Source: Silene latifolia (Eukaryota > Streptophyta > Magnoliopsida > Caryophyllales > Caryophyllaceae). From it: a stretch of 64,000 nt of DNA. Location of the stretch: assembly GCF_048544455.1 (NCBI RefSeq), contig NC_133536.1:166766825-166830824 (forward strand), in the 5' to 3' direction. A model generated the notes under the pieces. That model was given only the letters and a program-made list of their open reading frames with translations, searched no databases and was not told the origin of the DNA. Shown one piece after another: positions 35,396 to 47,981 of this stretch (positions are counted from its first letter, which is position 1; every line of letters begins with the position of its first letter). Position numbers and translations under genes: made by a program.

Positions 35396-35795
35396 CCTCA
35401 ATGTTGAGAAGTTGACTCCTCCACCTACTATTCCCTACCAATTTCCTTACCTTGGTGACCAAGAAGAGAGTTGTCCAACAAGTGAAACTTATGAGATTCT
35501 GTTCCTCCTCCCACCTAGCTACCATTCCAAGTTTAAGGGTTCTAATTATCAAAAGGACCCAAGAGAGGGAGCCAAGGAGAGTAAGAGGAACCATGACAAG
35601 AAGTGTTGGAAAAGAAGTTGGGTGAACCTTGCTATGAAATGGTGTTACTTGTGCTTGTTTGAGGCTTTTGTTAAAGCTTTTGACCAGTTGCTTCGTGCCT
35701 TGAGTGACATGGATCACGCTACTTGGAAATTCAAGCAAGCAAAATTTTGGATGAGAGGTTTGGTGGAGTCCCTTAAGAACCATCGCATAGTATAA
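35396..35795 (+). pseudogene. Unidentified AthC ORF remnant
   Basis: An open frame of about 130 codons, truncated at its 5' end by TekT and ending TAA at 35793-35795. It has a charged stretch (KESKRNHDKKCWKRSW) and a helical C-terminus (FDQLLRALSDMDHATW). I do not recognise the family. Its place, before the AthC 3'UTR, suggests the last ORF of the element. It could also be chance. Confidence 0.35.
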
Positions 35796-36040
35796 ATTCT
35801 CTTCCTTTGCTTCATTTATTTATGTTTTGCTTGCATTAGCATTTAGTTTACTTAACCGAATACAAGTTAATCTAAATTAGCTATCTTTGCATTAATGTAG
35901 TGTAGTTTGCATTATCCTTTAAATTTAGCATATAGAATAATTCATGCATTACATTCATTAACCAAAAACCACTAAAAATTGAAAAATCAAAAAACTCTTC
36001 AAAAACATGTATTTTATTTCGAAATTTTCTCCACACATTT

Positions 36041-36083
36041 ATTTCCATTGGAAATATGTAAATAAATAAGTGTGGGGAGGAAA
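36041..36083 (+). other. Internal hairpin/PPT-like module 1 (AthC)
   Basis: ATTTCC, loop ATT, GGAAAT (36041-36055) is followed by AAGTGTGGGGAGGAAA (36068-36083). AthD has an equivalent at 45647-45686 with a different stem. Confidence 0.45.
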
Positions 36084-36231
36084 TTCCATCATTTAAAAAT
36101 ACCAAAAACATGTCATTTATTTTCAAATATTCAAAAAAAAAATCAAAAACATGTTCTTACATTTTGGAAAATTGAAAAAATCAACAAAAACATGTTATTT
36201 ATTCTTCCTTTTCTCTCCCTATACTTTGTTC

Positions 36232-36270
36232 CATTGAGGACAATGTAAATTTCAAGTGTGGGGAGGGAAA
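36232..36270 (+). other. Internal hairpin/PPT-like module 2 (AthC)
   Basis: CATTG, loop AGGA, CAATG (36232-36245) is followed by AAGTGTGGGGAGGGAAA. The loop equals that of the terminal AthC hairpin. Confidence 0.55.
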
Positions 36271-38131
36271 TATCCACTTTGTGCATATTGTTTATATTTG
36301 TATATATTTGCTTGTTAATTTGAGAAAAATACAAAATGCCTAAAAATTGAAAAAAATTTCAAAAATTTCAAAAAAATATTGCATTGTTTATACTGTATAT
36401 ATTGCATTTGTCCGAACCATTTTGATAGGCAATACATGAATCATCGGAGAAGACGCTTGGTAAAATTCTTCCAATCATTTCTCGTTTATCCTTCCTTTTC
36501 TTTTTGTACATAAACATGGAGGAGTACGGGATATGTGATGTGGGTGTTCCTTTTGGGAACCGTTTTGGATATGATTGTGTTGTTGGTGTGTTGTTAGGAC
36601 TAGAAATTGTGTGAATTTAGACTAGAAATGTATATATGTGTTCACTCTTGCATTCACGTAGCTTGTTCATATGTTTAGTTGCATTTCATAAATGTTGCAT
36701 CTTGTTTGTAAATTGTTGCTTAGGGGTCTAAATGTGGAGGGCACATGTTGCCAATGATGATAATTTGTTTTGCCCGTGTCATTTCCCTTTTGCTAGCTCG
36801 TATCTCTTGATGACACATGTTAGGGTTTTTGCTTGCAAAACCTGGAAGTCTAGCTTAACGACCAAGTTTCGACCACCTTGTGAGACCGTACTAGGCCCGA
36901 GACTTGACCTAAGTCCGACATAGCTACTAAAATGTGAGGATAGAGCCTCCATTTGGCAGGTCCATCAAACCAGTCCCGTTTAGGTTATCAGATTAGTTCT
37001 CCTTACGTGGTATGTCATGTCAAAACGCATAAGTATGGAACTCGTTCCTTGATTCTATAGAAGTGTCGATGTGCATGTTGAGACAATTTTGTTCAAATAA
37101 AGTAGCTTCTCATATCCAAATAAACTTATTTTTCACCCATTTGATCATCTTTCCCTTTTGTTTACCCAATTTGTGCCTAAGCCTTTTCATTTCATTTGTT
37201 AATAAAATAACTACATTCCATAAACATCTCACCTTTGTTGAGTATTCGTCTTTGTAGTTGTTTTAAGGAGTATAATTGGGAAGGAAATATGATTTTTATT
37301 GAGGTGAGCGGTTCGAAATATCACAAAAAGTGAAATGAAGCTTGATGGTTGGCCAATTTTGCAATTGTTTAAGAGGCTTACAAGCAAAAAGAAGAAAAGA
37401 AAAAAAATGAATGAAAATGGAGAAGAGAATCAAATAGAAAAAGAGAAAAATGAAATGAAAAAGAAAAAGAAAAGAATGTATATTTTTGTGTCAAATAAAG
37501 GGTTAGTAATTTGGAAATTGAGGTTGTTTTGCAGAGGATTGAGTAAGTTTTGGAGATGACAATCTTTCCCAAATTTTGTGGAAGAATTCATTTGCATGGG
37601 TTGAGTTTAGTGGTTTGGTTAAATGTGACGACTACTTAACCGATAGCCTCACATGTCTTAAAATGGTGCTTGCACCAAACCCTTTTCACCTAACCCAAGC
37701 CCCATTACAACCCGGTTGTCTCTCTTGTATGTGCATCAATTTGACATTTCTTTTGCGGATATTGGATGGAGTATCATATTAGAATGCGGGCATGCTTCGC
37801 AAGTCGAGTTAGGAGAGTGATTTTGGTTACATTTTGTCAGAAAAATCACCCCGTTCTTTCATTTGTGTGACTAGTGAAACCTGTGAGAGTCGGGCTTTGG
37901 TCTCCTTTTGATCAAAGGTTTGATAAGGAGTCGAATCTTGTGTGTGTCGTGTCAATCTTGGGAGTATAGCTACGTACTTCCCCTTTCCCGCCTAGAATTT
38001 GTTTCTAAGGCAACCCGTGTTGTCAAATTTTGGTTAATTGAGCTAGAATTAAGGAGTCAATACCTTGGTAGACCCGGAGACGGCATCCTCCACTAATGAC
38101 ACTCTTTGTTCGGTTTTTGAAAACAAAACGG

Positions 38132-38152
38132 CCGCTTAGATGAGGAAAGCGG
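38132..38152 (+). other. Conserved 3'UTR hairpin, loop AGATGAGGA (AthC)
   Basis: Stem CCGCTT/AAGCGG with loop AGATGAGGA. The G-C pair replaces the A-T pair found in AthA and AthD. Confidence 0.55.
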
Positions 38153-38371
38153 TTTGGCTTTTTGTGATGCATCTTATATGTTTATTCATGCTTAAATGTT
38201 GGATGTGTCAAAATTTTCCACAAGCTCCCACTTGCCTTGCATCGGAATGCATACCTCATTGTGTTTTGGTGTGAGTTGAAGGGACAGAAAAGGCCCGTTA
38301 ATTGCCTCTCATCGGATATTATTAGTTTAGCTAGTCTTTTATATTAGGGGTCTCGGTTTAGTTTAAATGAG

Positions 38372-38410
38372 CTTACTCGAGGACGAGTAAGGTTTAAGCG
38401 TGGAGAGATT
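38372..38410 (+). other. Terminal hairpin and polypurine tract (AthC)
   Basis: CTTACTCG, loop AGGA, CGAGTAAG (38372-38391) is a perfect 8-bp stem. It is followed by GTTTAAGCGTGGAGAGATT and the LTR start TGTTGAGTCG at 38411. Confidence 0.65.
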
Positions 38411-39116
38411 TGTTGAGTCGTATTTTGGTTACATTTTGCCCCGCATTTATACCTAATTCCGACTCGATTTTGTGTGCTTAATTGTCTAATAAGCTCAATT
38501 AATTACTATTTTATAATAATTAGTCGTATTAGTTTATAATTAATAATTAATTGTATTTATGTATAATATTAGTATTAATATTATTATTATTATTATATTA
38601 ATTTAATGTGCAGGCATGACGGGAAAGTGAGGCGGAAGAGCAAGACGAGATTATGAGAAGAAATGGCGGAGGCGAAAATAGGCTAAAGCATGGAAAAATA
38701 AACTAAGTAAAAAGCAGCTGCTAATTTCAGACGGTCTTTGCTGAGCTTTTACTACCACCTCCGGCCACCGTGGCAGCCACCACTCACCACCAATGACCTC
38801 CCCTTACGTCCACCATCACATTCCACCCACCCATGACCACCGTCTGCCATCACACCAGCCACCACGACCTCACCTTTCCCCCTAGCCATAAACGAACAAA
38901 TAAAGCAAACAATGTTGTGACCATCTTAAGCCACTATCACCTCAGCCACCATGGACCACCAAGTCCACCACCATATCCCACCATCATGCCCACAGTGTCG
39001 ACAACCCCTATCAGCCACCGACGGCCACCGTGAGTGGACCCAACATCCTCCACGACTTCCTCTTTGAAGCCCTCGCGCGCCTCCCTTGTTTTTCTATGCC
39101 GGCCCACCGGTAGCCA

Positions 39117-41016
39117 TGATGGGTTAGATGTTGTCGGGTCTCCCAATCAAACACATTTATAATACTCAACAAACAACTAGTTAGTGGTAAGTCGAGGTCG
39201 ATCCATGGGACGGTGTACTTTGGGTTCTAAGTCTATCTATCTCAATTTATGCTAGTGTCATAATTAATGGGGTTTGTAGTTGTGTTCTAAACTAATGAAA
39301 GTAATAAAGTAAAGCAAACAATAAACTAAGAGATGTAAACAATTGACTAAAAGCACTAGGATGTCATGGGGTCATAGGGGATTCATGGTGTTGATCATAC
39401 AAACATGTTTACAAAGTTGCAAGCTATTAATGTTGTGGTGGAACCGAGTTGGTTTATGTCTTACGGTTCATAGGAAGAGTTGGGTCCCGGAGCCGAATCG
39501 ATTAGATTGTACAACACCTACAAGTCGACTTAATTTCCTCCTAATCAACTTCTATGCATGGTCTAACAAGTCTCGAGTTGGTTTATATATTACAAGTCAA
39601 GTTGAGTAGATAAGAGATGGGTAAAAATGTAAGGATTCATAGGCTTAGCATTTCATCAAACATAACATGTGCATAGGTTTACATCACAACAAGCAAGCAA
39701 TTTAATTATGAAAACATATTAGATTAAGCATGATTAATTCCATGTTTATTTCCCCTAATTACTCACTAATCCTAGTTAAGAGACTACTCACTTATTATCA
39801 TGGTAAACAACATGTCATTAATGGTGTCAATCATCACAACAAGTGTAAACATGATAAGAGAATGAGGAAAATAAACAATAAAGAGTAAAGGGTAAAAGAA
39901 TTATACCAAACTTGAGATGATTCCAAATAATAAAGCAAAGAATAAAAGAAGAGAACTTGATTGATTGATAAAGAGTTGTCAATTCTCCAATAATAACCCA
40001 ATAATCTTCAATTACCCAATAATAAACTTGAATAATAAACTTGAACAATAATTAAGGAAAGATTAATGTGTAATTTGTGGAAAGATTAAAGAGTAATCTA
40101 TTCTAATCTACTCCTAATCTAATCTGAGAGGGATTTCTAATATGGGAACTTGGTTAAGAGAGCTTGGTCCTTTGATTATTACAAATGGGGTATTTATAGT
40201 AGGGATTAGGTGCACAAATTAGGGTTACTAAGGGCTTAAATGATGATTAAGCCCTTGAGGAATCGCTCCTCTCAAGAAAAGATGCGGGTCTCCTTTTATC
40301 TAGTCTTTCAAAAATATGCGCATCCCGAGCGTCTAGGCAGTAGGGACGGTTGGCACTGGAGAGGAATCCGAGCGGCCAAGGGGTCGGGACGCTCGGATCA
40401 CAAGGCTTCAAGACGAGTGTCTTGAGCACGGGACGCTCGGATAATAGGAAGGGAAGATGAGCGTCTTTGAAGGGGGGACGCTCGTCCTATAGCAGACGAG
40501 CGAATTAGGTCTCGGGAGAAGCGGATTGGCGGACAGCTTCTCTGTTTGAGCTCGGATTGTAAAACGGACGTCATTTTCTCATCCGGACTCCTATTAGAGT
40601 GATTCAAAAGCCTAGAACACTTGATTTTTCGACGCCGTTCCATCTAGAATACTTTCAGAGCCAAAGGGGCAACCCTTTGTTTGGTTCCGAGCAATTTCTT
40701 CTTGCATTGACTTCCTTCTCGTCATCCTTGCTTTTTAACCCTATGATCCTTCTATATACTCTTTATTCCTACATCCTTGGTCATCATTCTTGCCTCCTCT
40801 TCATACTAGTCCATCCAATATCATCAAAAAGCTTCCAAATATGTGCGAGAGACGAGAATTTCCGCCTAATTATCTTCCTTCCTACAAAACACACGAAATG
40901 CACTAGGAAAGCAAAATAGAAAGCATTTGACGGATAAAATGGGTATGGAATGTTATAATAGTATGCAAAATAGGCTGAATGAGGGGACTAAATGTGCGAA
41001 AATATTAGTCACATCA
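39117..41016 (-). repeat. SoloF: antisense solo LTR of an AthA-like family
   Basis: A 1900-bp LTR lies in reverse orientation, flanked by perfect TSD AGCCA (39112-39116 and 41017-41021), with no internal sequence. Its minus strand starts TGATGTGACTAATATTTTCGC and follows the AthA LTR plan, including the 'CCGTCCC...GGATCGACC' region near its end. It carries a palindrome array (40326-40502) and TATA box TATAAATA on the minus strand (40191-40198). It is the product of LTR-LTR recombination. Confidence 0.85.
40326..40502 (-). repeat. Palindrome array, CGAGCG/CGCTCG type (SoloF)
   Basis: Cores (CGAGCG, CGCTCG and close variants) start at 40326, 40369, 40390, 40414, 40434, 40458, 40479 and 40497. 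Spacings are 43, 21, 24, 20, 24, 21 and 18 bp. A weak site (GGACGG, about 40345) would split the 43. This is the same 20-21/24 alternation as in AthA. Confidence 0.65.
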
Positions 41017-41338
41017 AGCCAAACACCAATTTTGCTCCTTTTTGTCAATGTCTCGCTACCGGCATAGGCACCGGCAGCCGACATACCGGCACGCAGCTCC
41101 CTTCTCAATATCTCGCATCGATTTTGGTTCTCCCTACCGGTTGCCTTGCTACCGGTCCACCGGCATACGACAACCATCATCAATTTCTGCTCCTCACTTC
41201 AATGTGCTCACTACCGGTGTCCAGGTCAGTGGCCGTCTGGCCGGCAGGCCCCCCTGCTATGTTTTTCCCCTGTTTTTGACAGGTAGGAGTATGTTGTGCG
41301 TGGATGAGTTTTGCTTTGGAGGATTAGTAGAGTGTTGA

Positions 41339-41339
41339 C

Positions 41340-41401
<62 letters not shown>

Positions 41402-41416
41402 GTTTAATAATATTAT
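41339..41416 (+). repeat. (ATT)n microsatellite
   Basis: A long run of ATT/TTA triplets inside the AthC LTR, with small interruptions (ATAGTT, AGTT). The Ile-rich antisense frame over it is not a gene. Confidence 0.9.
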
Positions 41417-42940
41417 TATTCTTATTATTAGTTGGTAATGGTGGTAGTATTATACTAGTATAAAAGGGACTACACACAAGAGATCAATACACACCACCTT
41501 AGAATTGGACAACCAATTAGACTAGTTAGATTATTTTCCTTTCTAAATATTTTGTAGAACCCTAAATTTATTTTCCTTTCTCTCAATTTTCCTCTTAACC
41601 AAGTCGTAATCTTTACTCAAAAATTAATACAATTGTTCTCTTAGTTTATCCAAGTTCGTCATTCCATCAATTAAAGTTTCCATGTTGTTGGTATAATTCT
41701 CCCTCTTATTTCTCTCCTTTAATTTCATTTGTTTACATTTACCTTCCTTCAAGTTTTGTTTAATTATTTGTGTTTGATTTGTTCTCTTTTGTTGTTGGAT
41801 TATAATTCTCCATCCCTTGTTCTTTTTCTTCGTGCTGGTAGTTGATATTTCTCACCCAAAGATTGAATCTTTGAGTTGTTGCTTGAGTCAAAGTTTGTCC
41901 CTTTTGCATTAATCATTTCTCATCTTAGCTTAATTTTGTTTGTTCATCATAGTTTTGTTGGTTCTATTGCTTGTTAAATTGTAGTATTTAATTTCATACT
42001 ATGTCTATGGGTAAAGAATCCATCTTTACTAATTATCTTGTCTTACTAAAAATGATTAGCGAGTAATCCTTTAACTATGACTCGGTTTGACCCATGAGTA
42101 ATTTACTTGATTGATACCCATTAAAAGGTAGTTGTTGGGGAGGATTAGTAAGGGTAGACTAGAGGGTTGATTTTGTGAAGTGGTCAATTTTGGGTAATGT
42201 TGGTTTGTGACCCTTGTCCACCAACGAAAGTTGGTTAGGTCGGGAATCGGGTACCCGGAAATTGGTCATATTGCTAACCTAGATTGAGACTGAAAGAGAG
42301 AACCAAGGGAGGGCAGCTCTAGACTAGCGTTCGAATTGGACCTTCGAGAGAAGGAGTTGGATGACCCGGAAAATGATGAGGGCTTGATGGACTTAGGAGA
42401 TGCTAGGATACCTTAGAGAAGTGCACATTTATAGGGTAGTCGAGGCCTCTACCTTTGGATTCCGACCTCCAAGACCGAAAGGGAGGGGGGTTGGGAGAAC
42501 TAGTGTCCTAATGCGAACCCGAGAGGGGGGTATTAGGCGAATTAGAGCCATCTCCTCTTTACATATCACCCCAATAACTAGCTAAGGGAATCATGATGAT
42601 GAATTATGAATTGTTGGTGAAAATAGGGTCCTAGGCTTTTAACCTTTTTAATTACATCATTTTCATTTGATTTCTTTATTTCCATAATTAGTTCAATTGC
42701 ATTTTAGTTTATTTAGTCTAGTTGATTAGCTAAATTTCCTTCTCAATTATTGTCGACTTAGCCAAACAAAAAGATTTAAAACGATTAATATTCTCCCATG
42801 CTCCTTGTGGATTCGACCCTCAATTAGTGCAATGAACTCGTTAACTTGCGAGGTTAAGATTTGATACCATCAGCATGAATAGGCTGGGAAGTTTCTGACG
42901 ATGAATTATGAAAATGAAGGAAACAAAGTGTAAGAGAGTT

Positions 42941-43395
42941 CCCAGCCGGCCGTCGGTACATGCACGAGCTGGGAAGTCCCTGATTCAATTAATGAAAATT
43001 GTTGACAATTAATGTGAAAATGCTCCCAGCCGGTAGGCCGGCAGCCGGTCCACCAGCTGGGAAAGTATGACTTGAAAAAAAGAAGGAAAATGACGTGTGG
43101 AGGGGGGTCTGAGTCGTTAGGCCGGCACCCAGCCAGCCGGCTAGGAACACCTCTTTGAGGAACAAAATGATGAAAATGCAAGGAAGGGAGTCTCCTTGTC
43201 GGTAGGCCGACAGCCGGTCCACCGGCTGAGAGAACATTTAAGGAGGAAGTGAGAATGAGGGTGAGTTCCCAGCCGGGTGACCGGCGGCCGGTCTCTGCAC
43301 CGGCTGGGAACACTCTGATTGTGTTGTTATTTTTTTTCAAAATATCCCTATCTCCCAGCTGGGGCACCGGCGGCCGATCGACCTGCCGGATGGGA
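42941..43395 (+). repeat. CCCAGCCGG...CCGGCTGGG inverted-repeat array (AthD internal)
   Basis: At least five cassettes (near 42941, 43025, 43130, 43190, 43268 and 43357) have CCCAGC and GCTGGG outer arms. Many contain two inner dyads, GCCGG-TAGG-CCGGC and AGCCGGT-CC-ACCGGCT, about 15 bp centre to centre. Units are separated by unrelated AT-rich sequence. The same cassettes occur in the AthD LTR (48416-48690). The position before ORF1 matches the array at 14107-14276 in AthB. Confidence 0.75.
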
Positions 43396-43612
43396 GTCCT
43401 CTGCCAGTCATTAAACAACGAAAACAACACACAAGTCCTCATAAAATTTTGGCACTGTTCTCCCTCTAAACTCCTCATTTCTCTCTCAAATTTCCACCAA
43501 ATCCCACCAAACATCAACCCAATCCCTCCCTTTCACTAACCCTCTCATTCCATCAACAATGGCACCAAAGAAAAGAGTTCTTAAGGGTAATTTGGCGTTT
43601 TAACAAGCAGAA

Positions 43613-45315
43613 ATGGCGGCGGCGGCGATTTCCGATATGAGTCCCGATCCGGATTTTTCGGGACTCCAGTTTTGTTACGTCACAATGAAAAGTAAATTCG
43701 TTTTGTTTATAAAGTGTCCCCTTCACCCTATTAAATTTATTGATCGTAAATCAATGAGGGACCTAGGGTTAGACCACGTCACACTAGACTTATTTTAGGG
43801 AGTCGGGATGAAGAAAATGTATGACATCCATGAAAAACCTATGCCCGACTTACTTGGGAATTTTTGAGCTCCCTTAGGATTGATAAGCATAGAAAAGACG
43901 GAAAGGTGGCTTTTTTGCATTTCCGTCTTTTGAATAAGGATTAATCCCTTACCCTTCCCTCTTTTGTGGAGCATTTTGGGCTAGACCCGAGCCCACCTCA
44001 CAAAGCACCGGAGAATTTTGGCCACGGTCTAATTTGGAAGGCCATCTCCATCTTGATGACCAAAAGGGGGTGAAGAGACCGGCTACTACTTGCCATAATG
44101 CCGCCATATGGATTTGGCCTCGTTACATGAGTTGGACCATCTTTGGGAGGGATGAACCTCCCAATTTTCGAACAGATGAATTAGAAATCCTTGGCTCCTA
44201 CCTCCATTCCGACCCCGTGACCTTCAAAATATATGTGGCGCATCACTTTGCTCTTCACCTCAACAAATTGAGCAACTCACCGGCACAAGTGACCCCAATT
44301 GTCGTGGGTGGCCTCATCACCCACCTTGCCAAACGACTAATCCGGAAATTGAACTTGAACGGATGAACTACATCTCCAGGGAAACAGTGCTCACCAAAGA
44401 CTATGTCCAATAATATATTAATTGGATCAAAAGGAACCTCAATGACCGGAATGAGTATTGGCAAATACGAGTCAATGGGGTGGACAAGAACTCAATTCCT
44501 CTTCCTAACCTACAAAAAATAAAAGTGGTGCCAAATTCACCGCACTACTTGCTAGAAATTTAAGCGGATGAAGACACCGCCACCCCCCCCCCCCAAACCC
44601 AAAACCCAAACCTTACCTATGGGCGTGAACGCTCGATCACCGCCCAACCCACCTTGCGTTATAATGCACCCTCGAATCCCTTCTTCTAAGGACCGTTCAA
44701 ACAACCTTGGTCCTTTCAACAAGGCAAAGGGTCCTCAAGTCAACAACCACCGCAACATCCTCCACTACACCCCTCACTCATTGAGTTTATATAAAACATG
44801 AACTTGGGGATGCAAATGGCTGCAAGTGAGCGGCTTGCCATGCAACAATGATTGGACCGGATATACTTTTACCAATCGGTTGGTCAATTTCCCGTGTACA
44901 TGACTATATGAGGAGGCAATACAAGCATCTTTCCGGCCCTCACCCTTATTAATACCTTGCCCAATATCGCAGGCATCCTACCGATAGGTCTTTTGTCTAC
45001 GGCGATATCAACATCCGCCCGGACTATTTTAGTAAACCGATCTTTCCCACTCCGTCCTCCACTCAAGGAGAGGGGCATGACACACAATGTTTTGGAGGAA
45101 CCCCCTCCATTTTCGATGAAGGCGGCAATGTTGGTGTCTCGGGAGCGGGGCGAGATGTGGATATAGACTTGACGGTGGAGGGGTATGATTTGGGCATCTC
45201 CTCTATGGCCATGAACACGGATAAATTTATCCGTGAGGCCGAGTTTGGAGATGGGCATAATGATGATGATGATGATGATGATGATGGCGCAGATTCCGAC
45301 ACCGAGGATGCTTAG
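43613..45315 (+). pseudogene. Athila ORF1-like pseudogene of AthD
   Basis: It resembles the AthB ORF1 domain: PIKFIDRKSMRDLGLDHV (about 43730-43785), then WTIFGRDEPPNFRTDELEILGSYL (about 44130-44205), then IVVGGLITHLAKRL (about 44300-44340). The frame changes several times and has internal stops. The C-terminus ends in an Asp run from a GAT repeat (45259-45286) and an acidic tail, TAG at 45313-45315. A short upstream start (ATG 43559, MAPKKRVLKG) with an AAGCAG acceptor-like site near 43610 may be a lost first exon. Function unknown. Confidence 0.6.
45259..45286 (+). repeat. (GAT)n run
   Basis: Triplet run encoding Asp residues in the acidic tail of the AthD ORF1 remnant. Confidence 0.8.
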
Positions 45316-45646
45316 TAATGATGGCTATCCTCACTCCCATTCCAATCCAAATGCAAGTATGATACCTTTAAGCCAAATCTCCCATGCACGTTTCATTTAT
45401 GTATGCATTTAGTTAGTTGTAAAATATGTAGAATATTTATGCTATATAGTCGCATTAATTTTAAATATTTGTAAAATACGCCACATATAAGATTGCACTC
45501 ATATAGACTATATTGCATCATATTTCAATTTTTGCATTTAGTTAAAGCATGCATTGCATTTTATTCAAAAAAGACAAAAAAATTTGAAAATTGAAAAATC
45601 ACAAAAATATGTTTTTCCTTTTCAAAAATGTCTCCTAACCACATTT

Positions 45647-45686
45647 CATCCGTCATTGGATGTTGTAAATAATAAGTGTGGGGAGA
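45647..45686 (+). other. Internal hairpin/PPT-like module 1 (AthD)
   Basis: CATCC, loop GTCATT, GGATG is followed by AAGTGTGGGGAGA. Its position matches module 1 of AthC. Confidence 0.4.
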
Positions 45687-45824
45687 AGGCCCAAAAAAAA
45701 GCAAGTTTTTGCTTTTAATAAAATCACAAAAACAACAAAAATATGTTTTTTTTTCATTTGAAAATTTTCAAAAATCCAAAAATATGTTATTTACTCTTCT
45801 GATTCTCTCCCTATACTTGGTTCC

Positions 45825-45860
45825 ATTGGGGACAATAACTAATAAGTGCAGGGAGGGAAA
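45825..45860 (+). other. Internal hairpin/PPT-like module 2 (AthD)
   Basis: ATTG, loop GGGA, CAAT (45825-45836) is followed by AAGTGCAGGGAGGGAAA. The stem is short but placed exactly like module 2 of AthC. Confidence 0.45.
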
Positions 45861-45984
45861 TATCTACTTCGTATATATTTATATTTGTTGTATATTTGTA
45901 AATAAATCTGTAAATTTCATAAAATTTCATAAATTTTCAAAAAAAAATAGAAAAACCTTCAAAAAGACAAAAAATATTGCATTA

Positions 45985-46014
45985 TGTGTGTGTGTGTGTG
46001 TGTGTGTGCGTGTA

Positions 46015-46057
<43 letters not shown>
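45985..46057 (+). repeat. (GT)n microsatellite
   Basis: Dinucleotide run with GCGTGTATGTGCGT interruption. The overlapping Cys/Val-rich frame is an artefact of the repeat. Confidence 0.95.
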
Positions 46058-46059
<2 letters not shown>

Positions 46060-46147
46060 CTAACAAAGTGGCATAGGTACATTGACTATCCAAGGCAAAA
46101 AGGAGACTAGAAGACCGCTTGGTATAGACGTTCTTATTTCTTTCTCC

Positions 46148-46247
46148 TTTTCCGTTCATTCACTTTTTATATTGTTGTATAATATGGAGGAGGTTCTTCT
46201 TTTCCGTTCATTCACTTTTTATATTGTTGTATAATATGGAGGAGGAT
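46148..46247 (+). repeat. 52-bp tandem direct repeat
   Basis: Two adjacent copies begin TTTTCCGTTCATTCAC and end ATATGGAGGAGG, a local duplication in the AthD 3'UTR. Confidence 0.9.
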
Positions 46248-47981
46248 GGGATTTTGTGCCTTGGATGTTTCCTCTGGGAACTTGTGGATTTTTTATGTTG
46301 ACGTGTTGCTAGGATTAGTCAAACTTGTTGCACGTTTCAATTCATGTTTGTTTAATTTCCGCATGCATTTGTCCCGTGTATATATATGTGTCGGTTTTTA
46401 ATTATAGTCTTGCAGTTAGTTTGTACATAAATGTTTTGCATAAAATGTGGTCAAGGGAGGGAAGTAAATACCCCAAGGATGAGTATATTCCAATTGTGCC
46501 TTCCCCCTCCCCGTGACTCGCACCCGTGACCACTTGGTTATTCATGGGAAAAGGAGTTTATCCAACGAGTCTAGACCGCCTTGTTAGACCATAGGCTAGA
46601 CCTAGGTCTCGACCTAGCTACTCATATGTGAGAATTAGAGCCTCCTAGGGTCAGTGCATTCATACCCGACCCCCGTTTAGGATTGTGAGTAGGTCTCCTC
46701 GCGAGACGTGTTATGTCTAGACGCATAAGTGTGTCATTCTGTCCTTAGACCATGGGCTGCTTTATTTTTATGCACATCTTATGAAATGAATTTGTTTACA
46801 TATACTTGAACCTCACATATCCTAAATAAGCCTTGTTTTGACCCTTGCATTAGTTCCCCTTTTGATTCACCCCTTTGAGCCTTAGCCTATTTCATTTGGC
46901 ATAACCACAATACAAGCTAAATTCCATAAATGACCTTCCTTGATCAACAATAAGTCATGTTTATAGTAGTGAGCTAGGAAGTGTCTTGGGTCCTAGTTAG
47001 TGGATGACATATGCATTAATTTGGGTCGGAATATTGGTTTTTATTTGGCATTTTCACATAAATAAGAGGTTTTGAAAAAGAAATGAAAAACAAAAAGAAA
47101 ATTAGAAAAGTTTTGAAAAATATCAAAAAGAGATAGTTTGTGATTATAAACACTTGTTTTAGAAATAGAGAAAGAGCAAGCAACACCCCTATTCATCATA
47201 GAAGGGGTAGAAAAAGCCGTTGCTAGAATAAGAGGCCCTATGATGTTTTTTCAAGTGAGTTGGGTTTACACAATTTTTGCATGAGTTTGGGATACAAATT
47301 CTTTGTTAGGGTTAGACGTTATTCTTATGTTGTAATAAAGGCCGAGATGGAAGGTTTGTATAAGGGTTTTGATATTTTTCCAATTTGAGTCGAGTTTATG
47401 AATTTTTGCATAGTTTTGGTAATTAAATCTATGTTATAGTATAGACGTGTCTCATTTGTTGTAATAAGAAGTGGAAAAAGCGGTATTTTAACTATTCTTG
47501 ATTTGAACCTCACATACTCAAATGGTGCTTGCAACCATCCCGTTTTGCCCTTCTCCCTAGCCCCGTTACAACCCTTGTTTCATATTATGTGTATTATCCC
47601 ATTTTTGCATCTCACTTGGTCATAGGATTGTCTTACACATTAGATTGTGAACACATTCTTATTACGAGTTATAGTAGGAGAGTGTTTCGGGTACTTTTTT
47701 TACAAAAAAACACTCGTTCTTTAAATGAGTGATGAGTGAAAACCATGAGGATGTCGTTGACCTAGGCCCTTTTAGTCATGGATCATTGGTTGAATCTTGT
47801 GTCGGTCTCGTAAATCTCGGAAGACTAGCTCCATTTTCCATTTCCCGACTCTTGAATTTGTTCTTGAGCTTTAGTAGTCACATTAGGGTTGCTTAAGCCA
47901 CTCTTAGGGGGTTGGCACCTCCGTTGGAATTCTGAGACGGTTTTTCCCGATCAAGACCATGTTTTTGAGATGAAAACTCGA

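Larger units (their letters stand above)
35796..38371 (+). other. AthC 3' untranslated region
   Basis: No gene. It contains two internal hairpin/PPT-like modules (36041-36083 and 36232-36270), a purine-rich tract (about 37380-37480) and the AGATGAGGA hairpin (38132-38152). The order matches AthB and AthD. Confidence 0.55.
35384..42872 (+). mobile_element. AthC: 3' half of an Athila-lineage element
   Basis: The internal 3' region (35384-38410) and 3' LTR (38411-42872) of a gypsy element are present, the LTR being interrupted by SoloF (39117-41021). TekT cut it at 35384 and the rest lies left of the window. No RT is visible in the preserved part. The right end (GATACCATCA) abuts AthD internal sequence, so AthC is nested in AthD. 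Confidence 0.7.
38411..42872 (+). repeat. AthC 3' LTR, split by SoloF
   Basis: The parts 38411-39116 and 41022-42872 make about 2.56 kb with ends TGTTGAGTCG...ATACCATCA. Near the SoloF site it holds CCGG-rich dyads (about 41060-41250, e.g. GGTCCACCGGC). These are followed by an ATT microsatellite (41339-41416) and TATA-like GTATAAAAGG (about 41457). No gene. Confidence 0.65.

Noticed and set aside
35379-35783. Antisense 134-codon ORF opposite the AthC ORF remnant
   Set aside because: No known similarity was seen, and the sense frame is at least positioned like the element's last ORF.
40240-40643. Overlapping ORFs in SoloF
   Set aside because: Both strands are open only because of the GC-rich palindrome array, and there is no protein similarity.
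41226-41477. Ile-rich antisense ORF
   Set aside because: It is produced by the ATT microsatellite.
45676-46159. ORFs with Cys-Val or Thr-His runs
   Set aside because: They are produced by the GT microsatellite and an A-rich UTR.
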